Source: Fulvivirga ligni
Lineage (GTDB): Bacteria; Bacteroidota; Bacteroidia; Cytophagales; Cyclobacteriaceae
Length of the DNA: 64,000 bases
Assembly: GCF_021389935.1 (NCBI RefSeq)
Contig: NZ_CP089979.1
Coordinates: 4,197,001 to 4,261,000, forward strand
Reading direction: 5' to 3'
Below the pieces are notes generated by a model. The model had not been told where the DNA came from, did no database searches, and was given only the letters and a program-made list of their open reading frames with translations. The translations under genes were made by a program, and so were the position numbers. Positions 9,253 through 18,061 of this stretch are shown here, one piece after another (positions within the stretch are counted from its first letter, which is position 1; each line of letters starts with the position of its first letter).

Positions 9253-11070
9253 TTGAAGCTATTCAAAAACATCGATATTGATGAACCAACCGGGTTAATT
9301 TCCAAGGTTATATCCTGGATGTTAGATCATGGTTTGTTCTACATCAGCCTGCTGGCCTTTTTGGGCGTAATAGTTGAAGAAGGCTTTAAATTGCCACCTG
9401 AAGCCATCTCTGGTATTCAGCTGGTTTATGTGCTATGCATCTTCAGTTTTATCGTCACGCTATCAGTGCGCGTACTGACCACGTTTATTTACGGACGATC
9501 AAGAAAAAAGATACTCTTTTCTGAATATTTTCTTTTTGCCATCCTCATCATCATTCTGTTTTTTCACTGGCTAGTGCCTGAAGGACAGGAAAGCAAGCTG
9601 ATTGTAGGTGGTATTGCTTCAGACTTAGCCATTATCCGCTTTCATGTGATCATTCTATTTCTGATAGAATTCTCTAAGAGATCTCTTCAGTTTCAGAAAT
9701 TGGACCTTAACCCTGCCCTACTCTTCACCGGCAGTTTTATGTTGCTCATTCTCATAGGCACCCTGCTCTTGATGCTACCGAAAGCCACCAGTAATGGAAT
9801 TTCGTTAATAGACGCCTTGTTTACTTCCACCAGCGCAGTGTGCGTAACTGGTCTGGCGGTATTAGATACGTCAAAAGATTTCACCCACTTTGGTCAGGTG
9901 ATCATCCTCATTTTAATCCAGATTGGTGGACTTGGCATCATGACCTTTACCAGCTTCTTCGGCTTTTTCTTTAAGAGAACCTCAAGCATAGAAAACACCT
10001 TATTCATTCAGGATTTCATTAACGAAAAGCGAATGAGTAAGATTATTAGCACCACGCTTAAGATTATTAGTGTAACACTACTGATAGAATTGGCCGGCAG
10101 TATTCTGATATTTATCACTATTCACAGCAAGATGTCTGAACCAGGTGAGGCTGTATGGTTTTCTGTATTTCACTCTATATCAGCATTTTGCAATGCAGGA
10201 TTTTCTACCTTGGCTCAAGGTCTTTATCAGCCTATAGTGAGAGATGCTTATTTGCTTCATTTAATTATTGCGGCATTGATTATCCTTGGCGGAATTGGTT
10301 TTCCTGTAATTTTTGATGTGTACAGCAGCTTTAAATATGCCTTTCGTGAAAAGGTAGGACAATGGAGTGGCCAAAGTAAATACAGACATCGCGGCAGGCA
10401 TTTGACCGTACACACCAAAATAGTTTTAGTGACCACCACGGTACTTTTAGTGCTCGGCTTTTTCATGTACCTATGGAGTGAGCAACACAATACTCTGGTA
10501 GGTTTATCATGGCCTGAAAAAATAGCGGTCTCCATTTTCGGATCAGTAACTCCCCGAACAGCTGGCTTTAACACGGTGGATATGAGCAAAATAGCCGTAC
10601 CTACTATGTTGGTATACCTCATCCTGATGTGGATTGGTGCTTCACCGGGATCTACGGGTGGGGGTTTAAAGACCACTACTTTTGCGGTAGCAGTATTGAA
10701 TACTTTAAGCGTGGCCAAGCACAGGAGAAGAGTAGAGCTGTTTAGAAGGGAGATTACCAATGAATCCGTAAGAAAAGCCTTTTCTGTGATCATCATGTCC
10801 TTTTTGGTCATCGGTTTATCAGTATTTTTCGTGTCGCTATATAACCCTGAGCTTTCTATCATCGCCATTGCCTTTGAATGTTTTTCAGCCTTCAGTACGG
10901 TTGGACTGAGCCTGGGGATTACCGGGGACCTGGCATTTATGAGTAAAGTGGTGATCATTATTACCATGTTTATAGGACGAGTGGGCACGCTCACCATCCT
11001 TATTGCTCTGATCAGAAAAGCGAAAGCACATACTTATCAATATCCATACGAAAGCGTATTTATTACTTAA
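9253..11070 (+). CDS. ktrB: Potassium uptake channel subunit KtrB/TrkH family
   Basis: 605 aa with ten or more membrane segments. The four pore loops typical of the family are visible: TSAVCVTGLAV (about 195), SISAFCNAGFST (about 312), SVTPRTAGFNTVD (about 434) and CFSAFSTVGLSLG (about 545), each with the selectivity-filter Gly. About 140 N-terminal residues form extra helices before the first pore unit, longer than Bacillus KtrB. The chosen start is TTG: an in-frame stop at 9241-9243 excludes anything further upstream, the ATG at 9246 is out of frame, and the next in-frame Met is at residue 22. A promoter fits just upstream. It forms an operon with ktrA, 12 bases downstream, and moves K+ (with Na+ coupling in Ktr systems) across the inner membrane. 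Confidence 0.93.
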   Translation: MKLFKNIDIDEPTGLISKVISWMLDHGLFYISLLAFLGVIVEEGFKLPPEAISGIQLVYVLCIFSFIVTLSVRVLTTFIYGRSRKKILFSEYFLFAILIIILFFHWLVPEGQESKLIVGGIASDLAIIRFHVIILFLIEFSKRSLQFQKLDLNPALLFTGSFMLLILIGTLLLMLPKATSNGISLIDALFTSTSAVCVTGLAVLDTSKDFTHFGQVIILILIQIGGLGIMTFTSFFGFFFKRTSSIENTLFIQDFINEKRMSKIISTTLKIISVTLLIELAGSILIFITIHSKMSEPGEAVWFSVFHSISAFCNAGFSTLAQGLYQPIVRDAYLLHLIIAALIILGGIGFPVIFDVYSSFKYAFREKVGQWSGQSKYRHRGRHLTVHTKIVLVTTTVLLVLGFFMYLWSEQHNTLVGLSWPEKIAVSIFGSVTPRTAGFNTVDMSKIAVPTMLVYLILMWIGASPGSTGGGLKTTTFAVAVLNTLSVAKHRRRVELFRREITNESVRKAFSVIIMSFLVIGLSVFFVSLYNPELSIIAIAFECFSAFSTVGLSLGITGDLAFMSKVVIIITMFIGRVGTLTILIALIRKAKAHTYQYPYESVFIT

Positions 11071-11082
11071 AGCATTAGCACT

Positions 11083-11775
11083 ATGAATTACATTGTAATT
11101 GGATTAGGAAACTTTGGATCTACCCTATCAATCGCCCTTACAGAAATGGGCTTTGAAGTGATTGGTATTGATAAAGACATGGACCGTGTCAATGCTTTCA
11201 AAGATAGCATAGCGCACACCATACGTATGGACTCTGGTGATAAAAGTGCCATGGAAAGCCTTCCTTTAAAGGAATGTGAAGCCGTAATTGTGTGTATCGG
11301 TGAGGACTTTGGCGCCTCCGTACTGGCTACGGCCACGCTAAAAGAGCTGGGAGCTTCCAAAATTATAGGCAGAGCCATATCTGATCTTCACAGAACGGTA
11401 ATTGAGGCCATAGGCGTGCAGGAAATTGTAAGTCCTGAAAGTGAATCCGCTACAAGATTAGCCAAAAGACTGCAGCTAAAAGATGTAATAGATTCTTTTG
11501 AATTAGCCCCTGATTATAACATTCTGGAAATAGAGGTACCTGAAAAATATGTAGGTAAGACCATTCTTGAAAGTGATTTCAGAAGCGAGTATAATCTTAA
11601 TGTGATTACCATCATCAGGCAGGTGAAGAAGAAGAATATTCTGGGACATGAGTCATACAAAAAGCAGGCGCTGGGTGTGGTAACTCCTGAAACACAACTA
11701 GATAAGCACGATATACTTGTCATTTTCGGCAGTAACAAGGATATCAAGAGGGCTTTTAAGTCGGTGGATGCTTAA
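11083..11775 (+). CDS. ktrA: KtrA/TrkA regulatory RCK subunit of potassium uptake
   Basis: 230 aa. The N-terminal Rossmann RCK_N domain begins at residue 1 with YIVIGLGNFGSTLSIAL (GxGxxG nucleotide site) and the acidic residue after beta-2 (VIGIDKD). The RCK_C domain (about 145-225) contains IEVPEKYVGKTILESDFR and ends with ILVIFGSNKDIKRAF. KtrA rings bind ATP/ADP and gate KtrB at the inner face of the membrane. The length matches the single-RCK KtrA type, not the tandem TrkA. It is 12 bases after ktrB. Confidence 0.93.
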   Translation: MNYIVIGLGNFGSTLSIALTEMGFEVIGIDKDMDRVNAFKDSIAHTIRMDSGDKSAMESLPLKECEAVIVCIGEDFGASVLATATLKELGASKIIGRAISDLHRTVIEAIGVQEIVSPESESATRLAKRLQLKDVIDSFELAPDYNILEIEVPEKYVGKTILESDFRSEYNLNVITIIRQVKKKNILGHESYKKQALGVVTPETQLDKHDILVIFGSNKDIKRAFKSVDA

Positions 11776-11800
11776 GGGCTTTGAGCGGTTTGAAGTTCAG

Positions 11801-12008
11801 TTTGTGTGAAGCGACATAGGCGGTCTGTAGTTCATTGGGGCATCGTAGTTAAGGCCATTGATATTGGTTTAATTACTAAATGTTATACTGAGGCACAAGT
11901 GGACACTTGCGCCAGGGGTGTTTGACCCCATCCCCGGCCCTTCTCCTGGGAGGAGAAGGGGGACATAAATGTTGATCTGTTTGCTGTTCAGTTTGTGAGG
12001 GCACTAAT
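11801..12008. repeat. Hairpin-rich intergenic repeat, copy a (decayed)
   Basis: This fills most of the 318-base gap between ktrA and the next gene. It holds the H1 hairpin (GGCACAAGTGGACACTTGCGCC, 11892-11913 core), the H2 hairpin CCCTTCTCC/TGGG/AGGAGAAGGG (11938-11960), and two degraded starts of the H3 motif (TTCAGTTTGTG at 11797 and 11988). The same blocks recur at 15481-15704 and in part at 18062-18196. No gene is visible in the gap. Confidence 0.7.
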
Positions 12009-12040
12009 TGGGGCATCATTCACATCAGTGATAGAATAAA

Positions 12041-12079
12041 CAGGGCTCCCAAAACAACCAAAATTTCGATGGAGCCCTG
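12041..12079 (-). terminator. Intrinsic terminator of the SdiA-regulated-like gene
   Basis: Arms CAGGGCTCC (12041-12049) and GGAGCCCTG (12071-12079) pair perfectly over nine bases. On the minus strand the second arm is followed by TTTATTC, and the hairpin lies 15 bases past the stop codon at 12094. The loop is long (21 bases). Confidence 0.65.
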
Positions 12080-12093
12080 CAGCAATCTAAACC

Positions 12094-12939
12094 TTACAGT
12101 CCTTTGGGCTGCAAGATATTAGCAGATCCTTTCTTGCCTTCATTACTGATATACATAGTACCGGAGTTAGAAAACGTAATACTTTCAGGTTGAGGAAATT
12201 GACTTTCACTTAGCTTTACCATCTTTTTAATTTTCCATTGTTTATCCATAATTATCAGTTTGGACTTTTTCCCGTCTACAATGTACATCTCACCAGTCTT
12301 AGGGTGAACATCTATTCCTGATGGATTGAAAACCTTATCATCTCCCTGGTCCTCATCATCATTAAAGGCGGCATCATCAAAATCAATTTTGGCAATTGGT
12401 TCTTTTCTTAGTTGATGACTTATCAAATCAAAAGTATAAATGCCTTTAAAACTTTTCCCAGAAGGATCTTCATCTTTTACTGTGAGCAAAAGTGACTGAG
12501 CATCTGCTGATAAGGTTATACCTTCAACATTATGATCATCAGTTAAAAATGTTTCCCATTCACTGGTTTTCGGATTTTCATTTCTCCAGTCGTCTACCTG
12601 AAATATGGTGCCATCGCTTCTTACCACATAGGCTGTACTTCCTTTAATGGCAAGTCCTTCATAATCACCTTTATCTCCAAATGTTGACTGATGCACGATG
12701 TCTTTTTTTTCCAAATCATAGGAATAGATTATTCCATCCTCATCTTGTATTGCAGCAATTATATTATCTTCCACCCATACCATCCCTGATATTTCATCTA
12801 ACTCTTCAGGCAAAGACCATTCATTCACAATATCAAGTTTGGCTTCCATATCAGCCTCAATTTTAGGCATATATCTCATCCACAAAATTATGGACACTAA
12901 GATCATGCTTGCACAAAATATTACTACTGGTCGCTGCAT
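12094..12939 (-). CDS. SdiA-regulated-domain beta-propeller protein, membrane-anchored
   Basis: 281 aa from the chosen start. A rare good Shine-Dalgarno (AGGAG, complement of 12946-12950) sits seven bases before the ATG at 12937-12939. An upstream in-frame ATG at 12990 would overlap the neighbouring gene and is less likely. One N-terminal membrane anchor (VVIFCASMILVSIILWMRYM) is followed by a six-bladed propeller with EELDEISGMVWVEDN, GDYEGLAIKGSTAYVVRSDG and NPSGIDVHPKTGEMYIVDG. These are the features of the SdiA-regulated family (PF06977), whose function is unknown. The calcium-type acidic loop FNDDEDQGDD is visible. It probably faces the periplasm. It follows the PepSY-like lipoprotein and is probably co-transcribed with it. 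Confidence 0.8.
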   Translation of the reverse strand: MQRPVVIFCASMILVSIILWMRYMPKIEADMEAKLDIVNEWSLPEELDEISGMVWVEDNIIAAIQDEDGIIYSYDLEKKDIVHQSTFGDKGDYEGLAIKGSTAYVVRSDGTIFQVDDWRNENPKTSEWETFLTDDHNVEGITLSADAQSLLLTVKDEDPSGKSFKGIYTFDLISHQLRKEPIAKIDFDDAAFNDDEDQGDDKVFNPSGIDVHPKTGEMYIVDGKKSKLIIMDKQWKIKKMVKLSESQFPQPESITFSNSGTMYISNEGKKGSANILQPKGL

Positions 12940-12967
12940 AGCATACTCCTTTCTTAATTTTAATTCA

Positions 12968-13417
12968 TTAATCCCAGTACTCAACATCACTTACCTCCTG
13001 CCCTTTATCATCTACCACCACTTTTTCTGAAAGAGTGGTTTCAAACTCTATCATGTAATAGGTGATATCATTCTGGATCAGTTCATCGATATCATCTATC
13101 TGTTTGCCAGAATAATTTTTATTAATCTCCATACCAACCTCTTCTGGCAAATTGGAGACGTTAATCTCATGTTTATACCTTATAATATCACCCTGATCAT
13201 TGATTTCTGCCTCATATTCGTGCTTTTGAAAATCAAATTCTACTTCATAGCCATCTGTTGTAGTTTCCCATTCCACATCGGTAGCTCCTGAAAACTGATT
13301 ATCAAATGCCTCTTGAACCATCTGTGGTACTGCCTGTGCTTGCACATCTTCATTTTTATCGCATGACATTAAAGCCACAGTAAAAAGAGACAAGCCTGTT
13401 ATTATTATACTTTTCAC
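12968..13417 (-). CDS. PepSY-like (DUF2874) lipoprotein
   Basis: 149 aa. The signal peptide has lipobox Cys19 (ALMSC) followed by DKNED. There are two repeats of the PepSY-like/BLIP-like fold: VPQMVQEAFDNQFSGATDVEWE ... YEVEFDFQKHEYEAEINDQG, then VGMEINKNYSGKQIDDIDEL ... YMIEFETTLSEKVVVDDKG. The A-x-DVEWE and EVEF signatures are typical of PF11396 proteins, which in Bacteroidota often sit next to a two-component system, as here. Function is unknown; an envelope stress or inhibitor role is suggested for the fold. Confidence 0.82.
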   Translation of the reverse strand: MKSIIITGLSLFTVALMSCDKNEDVQAQAVPQMVQEAFDNQFSGATDVEWETTTDGYEVEFDFQKHEYEAEINDQGDIIRYKHEINVSNLPEEVGMEINKNYSGKQIDDIDELIQNDITYYMIEFETTLSEKVVVDDKGQEVSDVEYWD

Positions 13418-13479
13418 TGTTCCATCAATTTAGTGTTGATACAATGATAGAAGCAGAAACCGGAAAGAATTGGGAAAGA

Positions 13480-14748
13480 CTATAAAGAGGAGAAATTTAA
13501 CTGAAAAACATGTTGTTGATCAACAAATTGATAGTTGACATCCAAATGATACATATCACAAATGGCCTTTACAATAGCCAAACCAAGGCCTGTGGAGGAG
13601 CTGCTAGCATTCATCTTATAAAACCTGTTAAAGATCTGCTTACTTTCCAGAGACTGATAGCCAGAGTTCTTAATGATTACCAATGGAGCATCTAACACAA
13701 TATCAACCCTACCAGGATTAACATTATGATTAACAGCATTCTTAATGAGATTATTCAAAAGAATAAATAGAAGGTCAGGGTTAGCATCTACATGAATTTG
13801 ATTAACAAACTGCATTGAAACACTCACGTTTTTATGATTAGCTATGGCCTCCAGATTATCTACTATTTCACTGATCATCTCATTGATATCAATGCTTTGA
13901 TGTTGATCGAATTGTTTATTTTCAATCTTTGCCAGCAACAGTAAGCTCTTATTTAGCTTACCCATTCGGTTCACATTATCCATTATCACCTTCCAGTCCT
14001 TCACCTGTTCTTCATTGAAATCGCCTTTTTCAATCAGCAATTCAAGCCTGTTTCTCATAATTCCTATAGGTGTATGAAGTTCATGTGCGGCGTTTTCAAT
14101 AAATTGTTTCTGTGCCTGGTATGCCTCTAAATTAGACTGCAAAAAACCTCTTACCGAATCATATAAAATTTTAAACTCTTCAATGTTGGGCTCACCGTTA
14201 ATCTCTGTAGGTTTCTCTAGTTTAAAGCCAGAAAGCTTTTTGATAAGATCATAAAATGGCTTCCATATCCTTTTGAGTAGAAGGTTATTAAGGATAATGA
14301 TTACTGCAATTACTCCAAGATATAGCCAAAGCAATGCATAGGCTAAATCCTCTATTAGATCATCCTCTTCTACCATAGAAGTGATTACTTTAAGCTTATA
14401 CCATTGCCCTTGCTGCTTGAATGTGGTGGTGAGCAAGCGAACCGGTTCAAAATCCTGCTCATTTTGCATGAACATTGAAGTGTCAGAATAGACATCCTGA
14501 TAAGCGAAATTTCCAGGATCTTGTATGGCACTAATAGTATAATATCCTTCTTCGAACTGATCCCTACTCAAAATACTGCTGTCATTGGCAGCCTTTTGCA
14601 GAACTAACAACTTTTGATTTTCCAGTCCGTCATCCATACTGTCATATATTTCGTCCAGCATAGAATAATAGAGAATTCCTGCCCAAACCAGCAATATAAC
14701 AAACAGAATACCAGCAAGATACATGGTGGTGTAATTGAGCAGCTTCAT
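13480..14748 (-). CDS. Sensor histidine kinase
   Basis: 422 aa. Membrane segment 1 is at about 8-28. A periplasmic sensor follows at about 29-135, then membrane segment 2 at about 138-158. The HisKA domain has phosphoacceptor His222 in the motif AAHELHTPIG. The ATPase domain contains the N box LLNNLIKNAVNHN and a short G2 region STGLGLAIVKAI. The HELHTP form (with HT where most kinases have RT or KT) is common in Bacteroidota. It overlaps the upstream regulator gene by four bases (ATGA), so translation is coupled. The neighbouring PepSY-like lipoprotein is a likely target or accessory. Confidence 0.93.
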   Translation of the reverse strand: MKLLNYTTMYLAGILFVILLVWAGILYYSMLDEIYDSMDDGLENQKLLVLQKAANDSSILSRDQFEEGYYTISAIQDPGNFAYQDVYSDTSMFMQNEQDFEPVRLLTTTFKQQGQWYKLKVITSMVEEDDLIEDLAYALLWLYLGVIAVIIILNNLLLKRIWKPFYDLIKKLSGFKLEKPTEINGEPNIEEFKILYDSVRGFLQSNLEAYQAQKQFIENAAHELHTPIGIMRNRLELLIEKGDFNEEQVKDWKVIMDNVNRMGKLNKSLLLLAKIENKQFDQHQSIDINEMISEIVDNLEAIANHKNVSVSMQFVNQIHVDANPDLLFILLNNLIKNAVNHNVNPGRVDIVLDAPLVIIKNSGYQSLESKQIFNRFYKMNASSSSTGLGLAIVKAICDMYHLDVNYQFVDQQHVFQLNFSSL

Positions 14749-15422
14749 ATTACCTCCAGCTTATATCCCACACCATAAACAGCTTTTATATTTACCGGGG
14801 CCTGATGTGCCTTTAGTTTTCTCCTCAAGTTTTTTATTTGAGAATACACAAACTCATAGTCATCAGCCTCATCCACATGATCTCCCCAGACATGTTCTGC
14901 GATGGCCATTTTAGAAACCAACCTCTTATCATTAGTAGCCAGGTAAAAAAGCACATCAAATTCTTTGCGGTTCAGGCTAATTTGGCTTTCTTTAAATTCA
15001 ACCGTATGATTATCGGGATCGATAGTTAAACCATTGTAATTAAGCACATTACTACCATCCAACTTCCGGCGCCTGATGATGGATTTGACCCTGGCATGTA
15101 GCTCAGCCATGTGAAAAGGTTTAGGTAAATAATCATCGGCTCCGAGGTTAAGCCCGTGAATTTTATCTTCAATAGCATCTTTGGCGGAAACGATGATCAC
15201 ACCATCATTTTTATTGTCTTTTTTGAGTTCTTCTAGCAACTTAAGGCCATTGCCATCTGGCAAAGTTATATCAAGTAGTATGCAGTCATAATTAAAGGCT
15301 GCAATCTTCATCAACGCGCTGGTCATATCCATGGCTGACTCTACAGTGTAGCCCTCCTGCTCCAATGATTCGATTACACTTTCCAACAAATCCTTTTCAT
15401 CCTCAACAACAAGTACCTTCAT
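14745..15422 (-). CDS. OmpR/PhoB-family response regulator
   Basis: 225 aa. The receiver domain (1-120) has the acidic pair VVEDE, phosphoacceptor Asp51 (CILLDITLPDG), Ser/Thr switch (VIIVSAKD) and Lys in YLPKPFH. The C-terminal winged helix (about 130-223) contains FDVLFYLATND, the recognition helix FVYSQIKNLRRKL and the final GVGYKLEV wing. It is first in the operon and cognate to the kinase that it overlaps by four bases. By genomic position it may control the PepSY-like and SdiA-regulated-like genes downstream. Confidence 0.94.
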   Translation of the reverse strand: MKVLVVEDEKDLLESVIESLEQEGYTVESAMDMTSALMKIAAFNYDCILLDITLPDGNGLKLLEELKKDNKNDGVIIVSAKDAIEDKIHGLNLGADDYLPKPFHMAELHARVKSIIRRRKLDGSNVLNYNGLTIDPDNHTVEFKESQISLNRKEFDVLFYLATNDKRLVSKMAIAEHVWGDHVDEADDYEFVYSQIKNLRRKLKAHQAPVNIKAVYGVGYKLEVI

Positions 15423-15480
15423 TATTTGGCCAAATTTTCTTTATGAACAGTGATAAGGATAAGAAGTTTTGAGATTTTGT

Positions 15481-15704
15481 AGTTCAGTTTGTGGGGATGC
15501 AAACTGAGGTATCTGTTAGGGATTGTGGTATTGAGTTGAGTTGAGTTAAGGCACAAGTGGACACTTGCGCCAGTTTGTTTGACCTCATCCCCGGCCCTTC
15601 TCCTGGGAGGAGAAGATATATGATGTCCAATTCAGTTTGTGTGAAGCAGACATCGGCGGTCTGTAGTTCAGTTTGTGGAGACACAAACTGAGGCGTCTGT
15701 TAGT
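15481..15704. repeat. Hairpin-rich intergenic repeat, copy b
   Basis: This occupies most of the 301-base gap upstream of the response-regulator gene. In order it holds: H3 variant (15485-15506), H1 hairpin GGCACAAGTGGACACTTGCGCC (15550-15571), H2 hairpin CTTCTCC/TGGG/AGGAGAAG (15597-15615), and a perfect H3 hairpin CAGTTTGTG/GAGA/CACAAACTG (15669-15690) with a GNRA-type loop. Bases 15657-15704 are identical to 18149-18196. There is no coding signal. Confidence 0.75.
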
Positions 15705-15723
15705 GATCGTGGTAATTTAGGTT

Positions 15724-17946
15724 TTAAAACTTGTAGCCAATGGAAGCTTTCAGCCAGAATGGAGATCCTGGGGTAAAATGAATTTCTTCTACTGGTTCTG
15801 TTTCGTTCTGCAATCGTGATTCTGTGGCGAACTGAGTCTCGTTCCAGTCTACATTGAAGAGGTTTTGTATGTTGATGCCGAGATCGAAGTTTTTCCATTG
15901 ATAGCCAAGGTTAAGATCAACCACTGTGTAGCCTTCGGCCACGATAGAATTATCTTCATTGGCGGGTCTGTGATCAATATGTCTTAGGTGAGCTCCTCCG
16001 TATATGCCGGATGGATGAATAACGCTCAGTCCACTCATAATGGTAAAATCAGGAGCTAGCGGTATATAATTTTCCCCTTCAGGGTCGTCAGCGGACCTTG
16101 CCAGGGTGTAGTTTACGTCTGTATTCCAATATAACCATGATACAGGCTGGTATCTAAAACTGAAGTCAACTCCTTGTCTGCGGGTTCTTCCGCTAGGTTC
16201 TACCACGGCTTCGTCACCTACATAAACAAACTCCTGCTCCAGGAATAGGTACCAATAAGCTGCATTTATAAATAATTTAGGGGTTGGTTTCCAAATCATA
16301 CCTAGGTCAGAACCCCATGCTGCGGGTAAAATCTCCTTACCATTTTGAGCCACTACTACACGTGTATCGTTAGAATGAAAGCCTTTGCCTGTTTTGAGGT
16401 ATAACTGCAGCTCCCTGGAGGGATTGTATAACACATTCAACTTTGGACTTACAATACCCTCATTTTCAGCTTGTGTTTGATATATTGGCAAGGTCTTATC
16501 ATAATAATTGAATTTAAAATAGTCAAACCGAACCGATGGGTTAATCACCCATTTACCCACGTTATAACTAAGATTGACATAACTAAACATATTAGTCTGA
16601 TCGATATCACCTAAAGCCAGTGTATCCAACGTAACGGTGCGGTTTAGGGTATGAGAAAGCTCATTATCATGACTCTGGTCATTTCTAAAACCTGCGCCAA
16701 ATTGGAAAAGCGCATCATTAAAGCCTATTTTCAAGGATTTATTTAACTCACTCTTCAAACCAAACAGATCTCGTTGCTCTTTTTGATGTATCTGATCTCC
16801 GTTTTCAGGATCATTGAGAAAAAAAGTGAAATTTGAAAATAGCTCAAATTCATAATCAGCATAAAAGGCTGTGCTCTTAACAAAAGTGTTTTCATCAATA
16901 CCTTTTATATAATTGAAAATCAGATTAGTACGACTAGTCTTACCGCCCTCCGTATCATCAATAGCACCGAACCTGGAAATGGTGCCGTTATCAATTGCTC
17001 GCTGTGGCACCTGGCCTGAAGCATCCCAGGAACTGGTAAAATGAGAGGCTGACAGGCTGATTTTATCCATGTCAGACACCTTGCCACTATACTTAGCCAT
17101 CAGGTTCAATCGACTGAAATTTTGAGGACTATCAAAGGGGCCATCAGTTAGGTTATAATCTGCAGCAAAGTAGGCCGACTGATCATCTTTATCGACTACC
17201 TGAAACATACCCAGAAAACGTTGTGTATTGTACTGACCTGCTTCAAGTTTGATCAAACTGTTATTGAGTTTATCCTTGGTTTTAAATCCTACATAGCCTG
17301 TAGTGGTAAAATCGCCCTGGTCTGCGTAGTAAGGTCCCTTACCAAAGTTAATATTGTCTATAGTTTCCGGGATAAGAAAATGTAAGTCTGCATAGCCCTG
17401 GCCATGAGCGTGAGAGACCATATTAACTGGCATACCATCCACGGAGATGCTAATGTCCGTACCGTGATCAATATCAAAGCCTCTAAGGAAAATTTGCTCG
17501 GCCTTACCTCCACCAGCATGCTGGCCAATCACCAGACCGGGAACCTGGCGCAAAAGCTCTTGGGAAGTATTTACAGGGCTAGTTTTGATATTGATATCCG
17601 TAAGCACATTAATCGCATCCAGCTCTGGTGAAACCATGATTTCATCTAAGGAAATCACTTTTTCTTTAAGGGTAATACGATATTCCTGGTTTAGATCATT
17701 TACCACAAACGATGCAGGCTCATAACCAATGTGACTGACCTGAAGTGTATCGCCCATCATGGTATTCACCATAAAAAATTGCCCAAAATGCTCTGTATGA
17801 GTATGGTTACCTGTTCTTTCATTAAGAATATAAGCCTCTTCTACAGCTCTATTAGACTCATCCACTACCCTACCGGTAATCTTTTGAGCATAGCTAATAA
17901 GGGAAAAATTAATGAGAAAAAAGGACAATATAAGTTTGCGCAACAT
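15724..17946 (-). CDS. TonB-dependent receptor with carboxypeptidase-regulatory-like N-domain
   Basis: 740 aa from the ATG at 17946, the start that yields a proper signal peptide (MLRKLILSFFLINFSLISYA). Longer in-frame starts up to 18117 add a polar, implausible leader that runs into the repeat. Residues about 22-105 are the CarboxypepD_reg-like domain with a His-rich insert NHTHTEHFGQF. The plug domain runs at about 115-235, with a second His-containing motif MVSHAHGQGYADLHF and GKGPYYADQGDF. The barrel ends in FWLKASIGYKF. The two His clusters could suggest a metal or metal-chelate ligand, but this is only an inference. The gene is bracketed by identical 48-bp direct repeats (15657-15704 and 18149-18196), so it may have moved as a unit. 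Confidence 0.88.
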   Translation of the reverse strand: MLRKLILSFFLINFSLISYAQKITGRVVDESNRAVEEAYILNERTGNHTHTEHFGQFFMVNTMMGDTLQVSHIGYEPASFVVNDLNQEYRITLKEKVISLDEIMVSPELDAINVLTDINIKTSPVNTSQELLRQVPGLVIGQHAGGGKAEQIFLRGFDIDHGTDISISVDGMPVNMVSHAHGQGYADLHFLIPETIDNINFGKGPYYADQGDFTTTGYVGFKTKDKLNNSLIKLEAGQYNTQRFLGMFQVVDKDDQSAYFAADYNLTDGPFDSPQNFSRLNLMAKYSGKVSDMDKISLSASHFTSSWDASGQVPQRAIDNGTISRFGAIDDTEGGKTSRTNLIFNYIKGIDENTFVKSTAFYADYEFELFSNFTFFLNDPENGDQIHQKEQRDLFGLKSELNKSLKIGFNDALFQFGAGFRNDQSHDNELSHTLNRTVTLDTLALGDIDQTNMFSYVNLSYNVGKWVINPSVRFDYFKFNYYDKTLPIYQTQAENEGIVSPKLNVLYNPSRELQLYLKTGKGFHSNDTRVVVAQNGKEILPAAWGSDLGMIWKPTPKLFINAAYWYLFLEQEFVYVGDEAVVEPSGRTRRQGVDFSFRYQPVSWLYWNTDVNYTLARSADDPEGENYIPLAPDFTIMSGLSVIHPSGIYGGAHLRHIDHRPANEDNSIVAEGYTVVDLNLGYQWKNFDLGINIQNLFNVDWNETQFATESRLQNETEPVEEIHFTPGSPFWLKASIGYKF

Positions 17947-18061
17947 GATAGATTGAGAAGTTTTGAATCGCCAGCGAAGGTAGGTAATCACAGATTGGTG
18001 CGTGAGAAAATATTGATGATCTGGGGTATGGTTGTTTGAGTGGTTGGTCGCTGGGTAAAAG

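Noticed and set aside
10257-10997. 246-codon open frame antisense to ktrB
   Set aside because: It is a shadow of the strongly conserved ktrB frame, with no signal of its own. The same holds for other antisense frames such as 2424-2783, 36059-36439 and 36994-37500.
12940-12990. Earlier start for the SdiA-regulated-like protein
   Set aside because: It overlaps the PepSY-like gene; the ATG at 12939 has a good Shine-Dalgarno.
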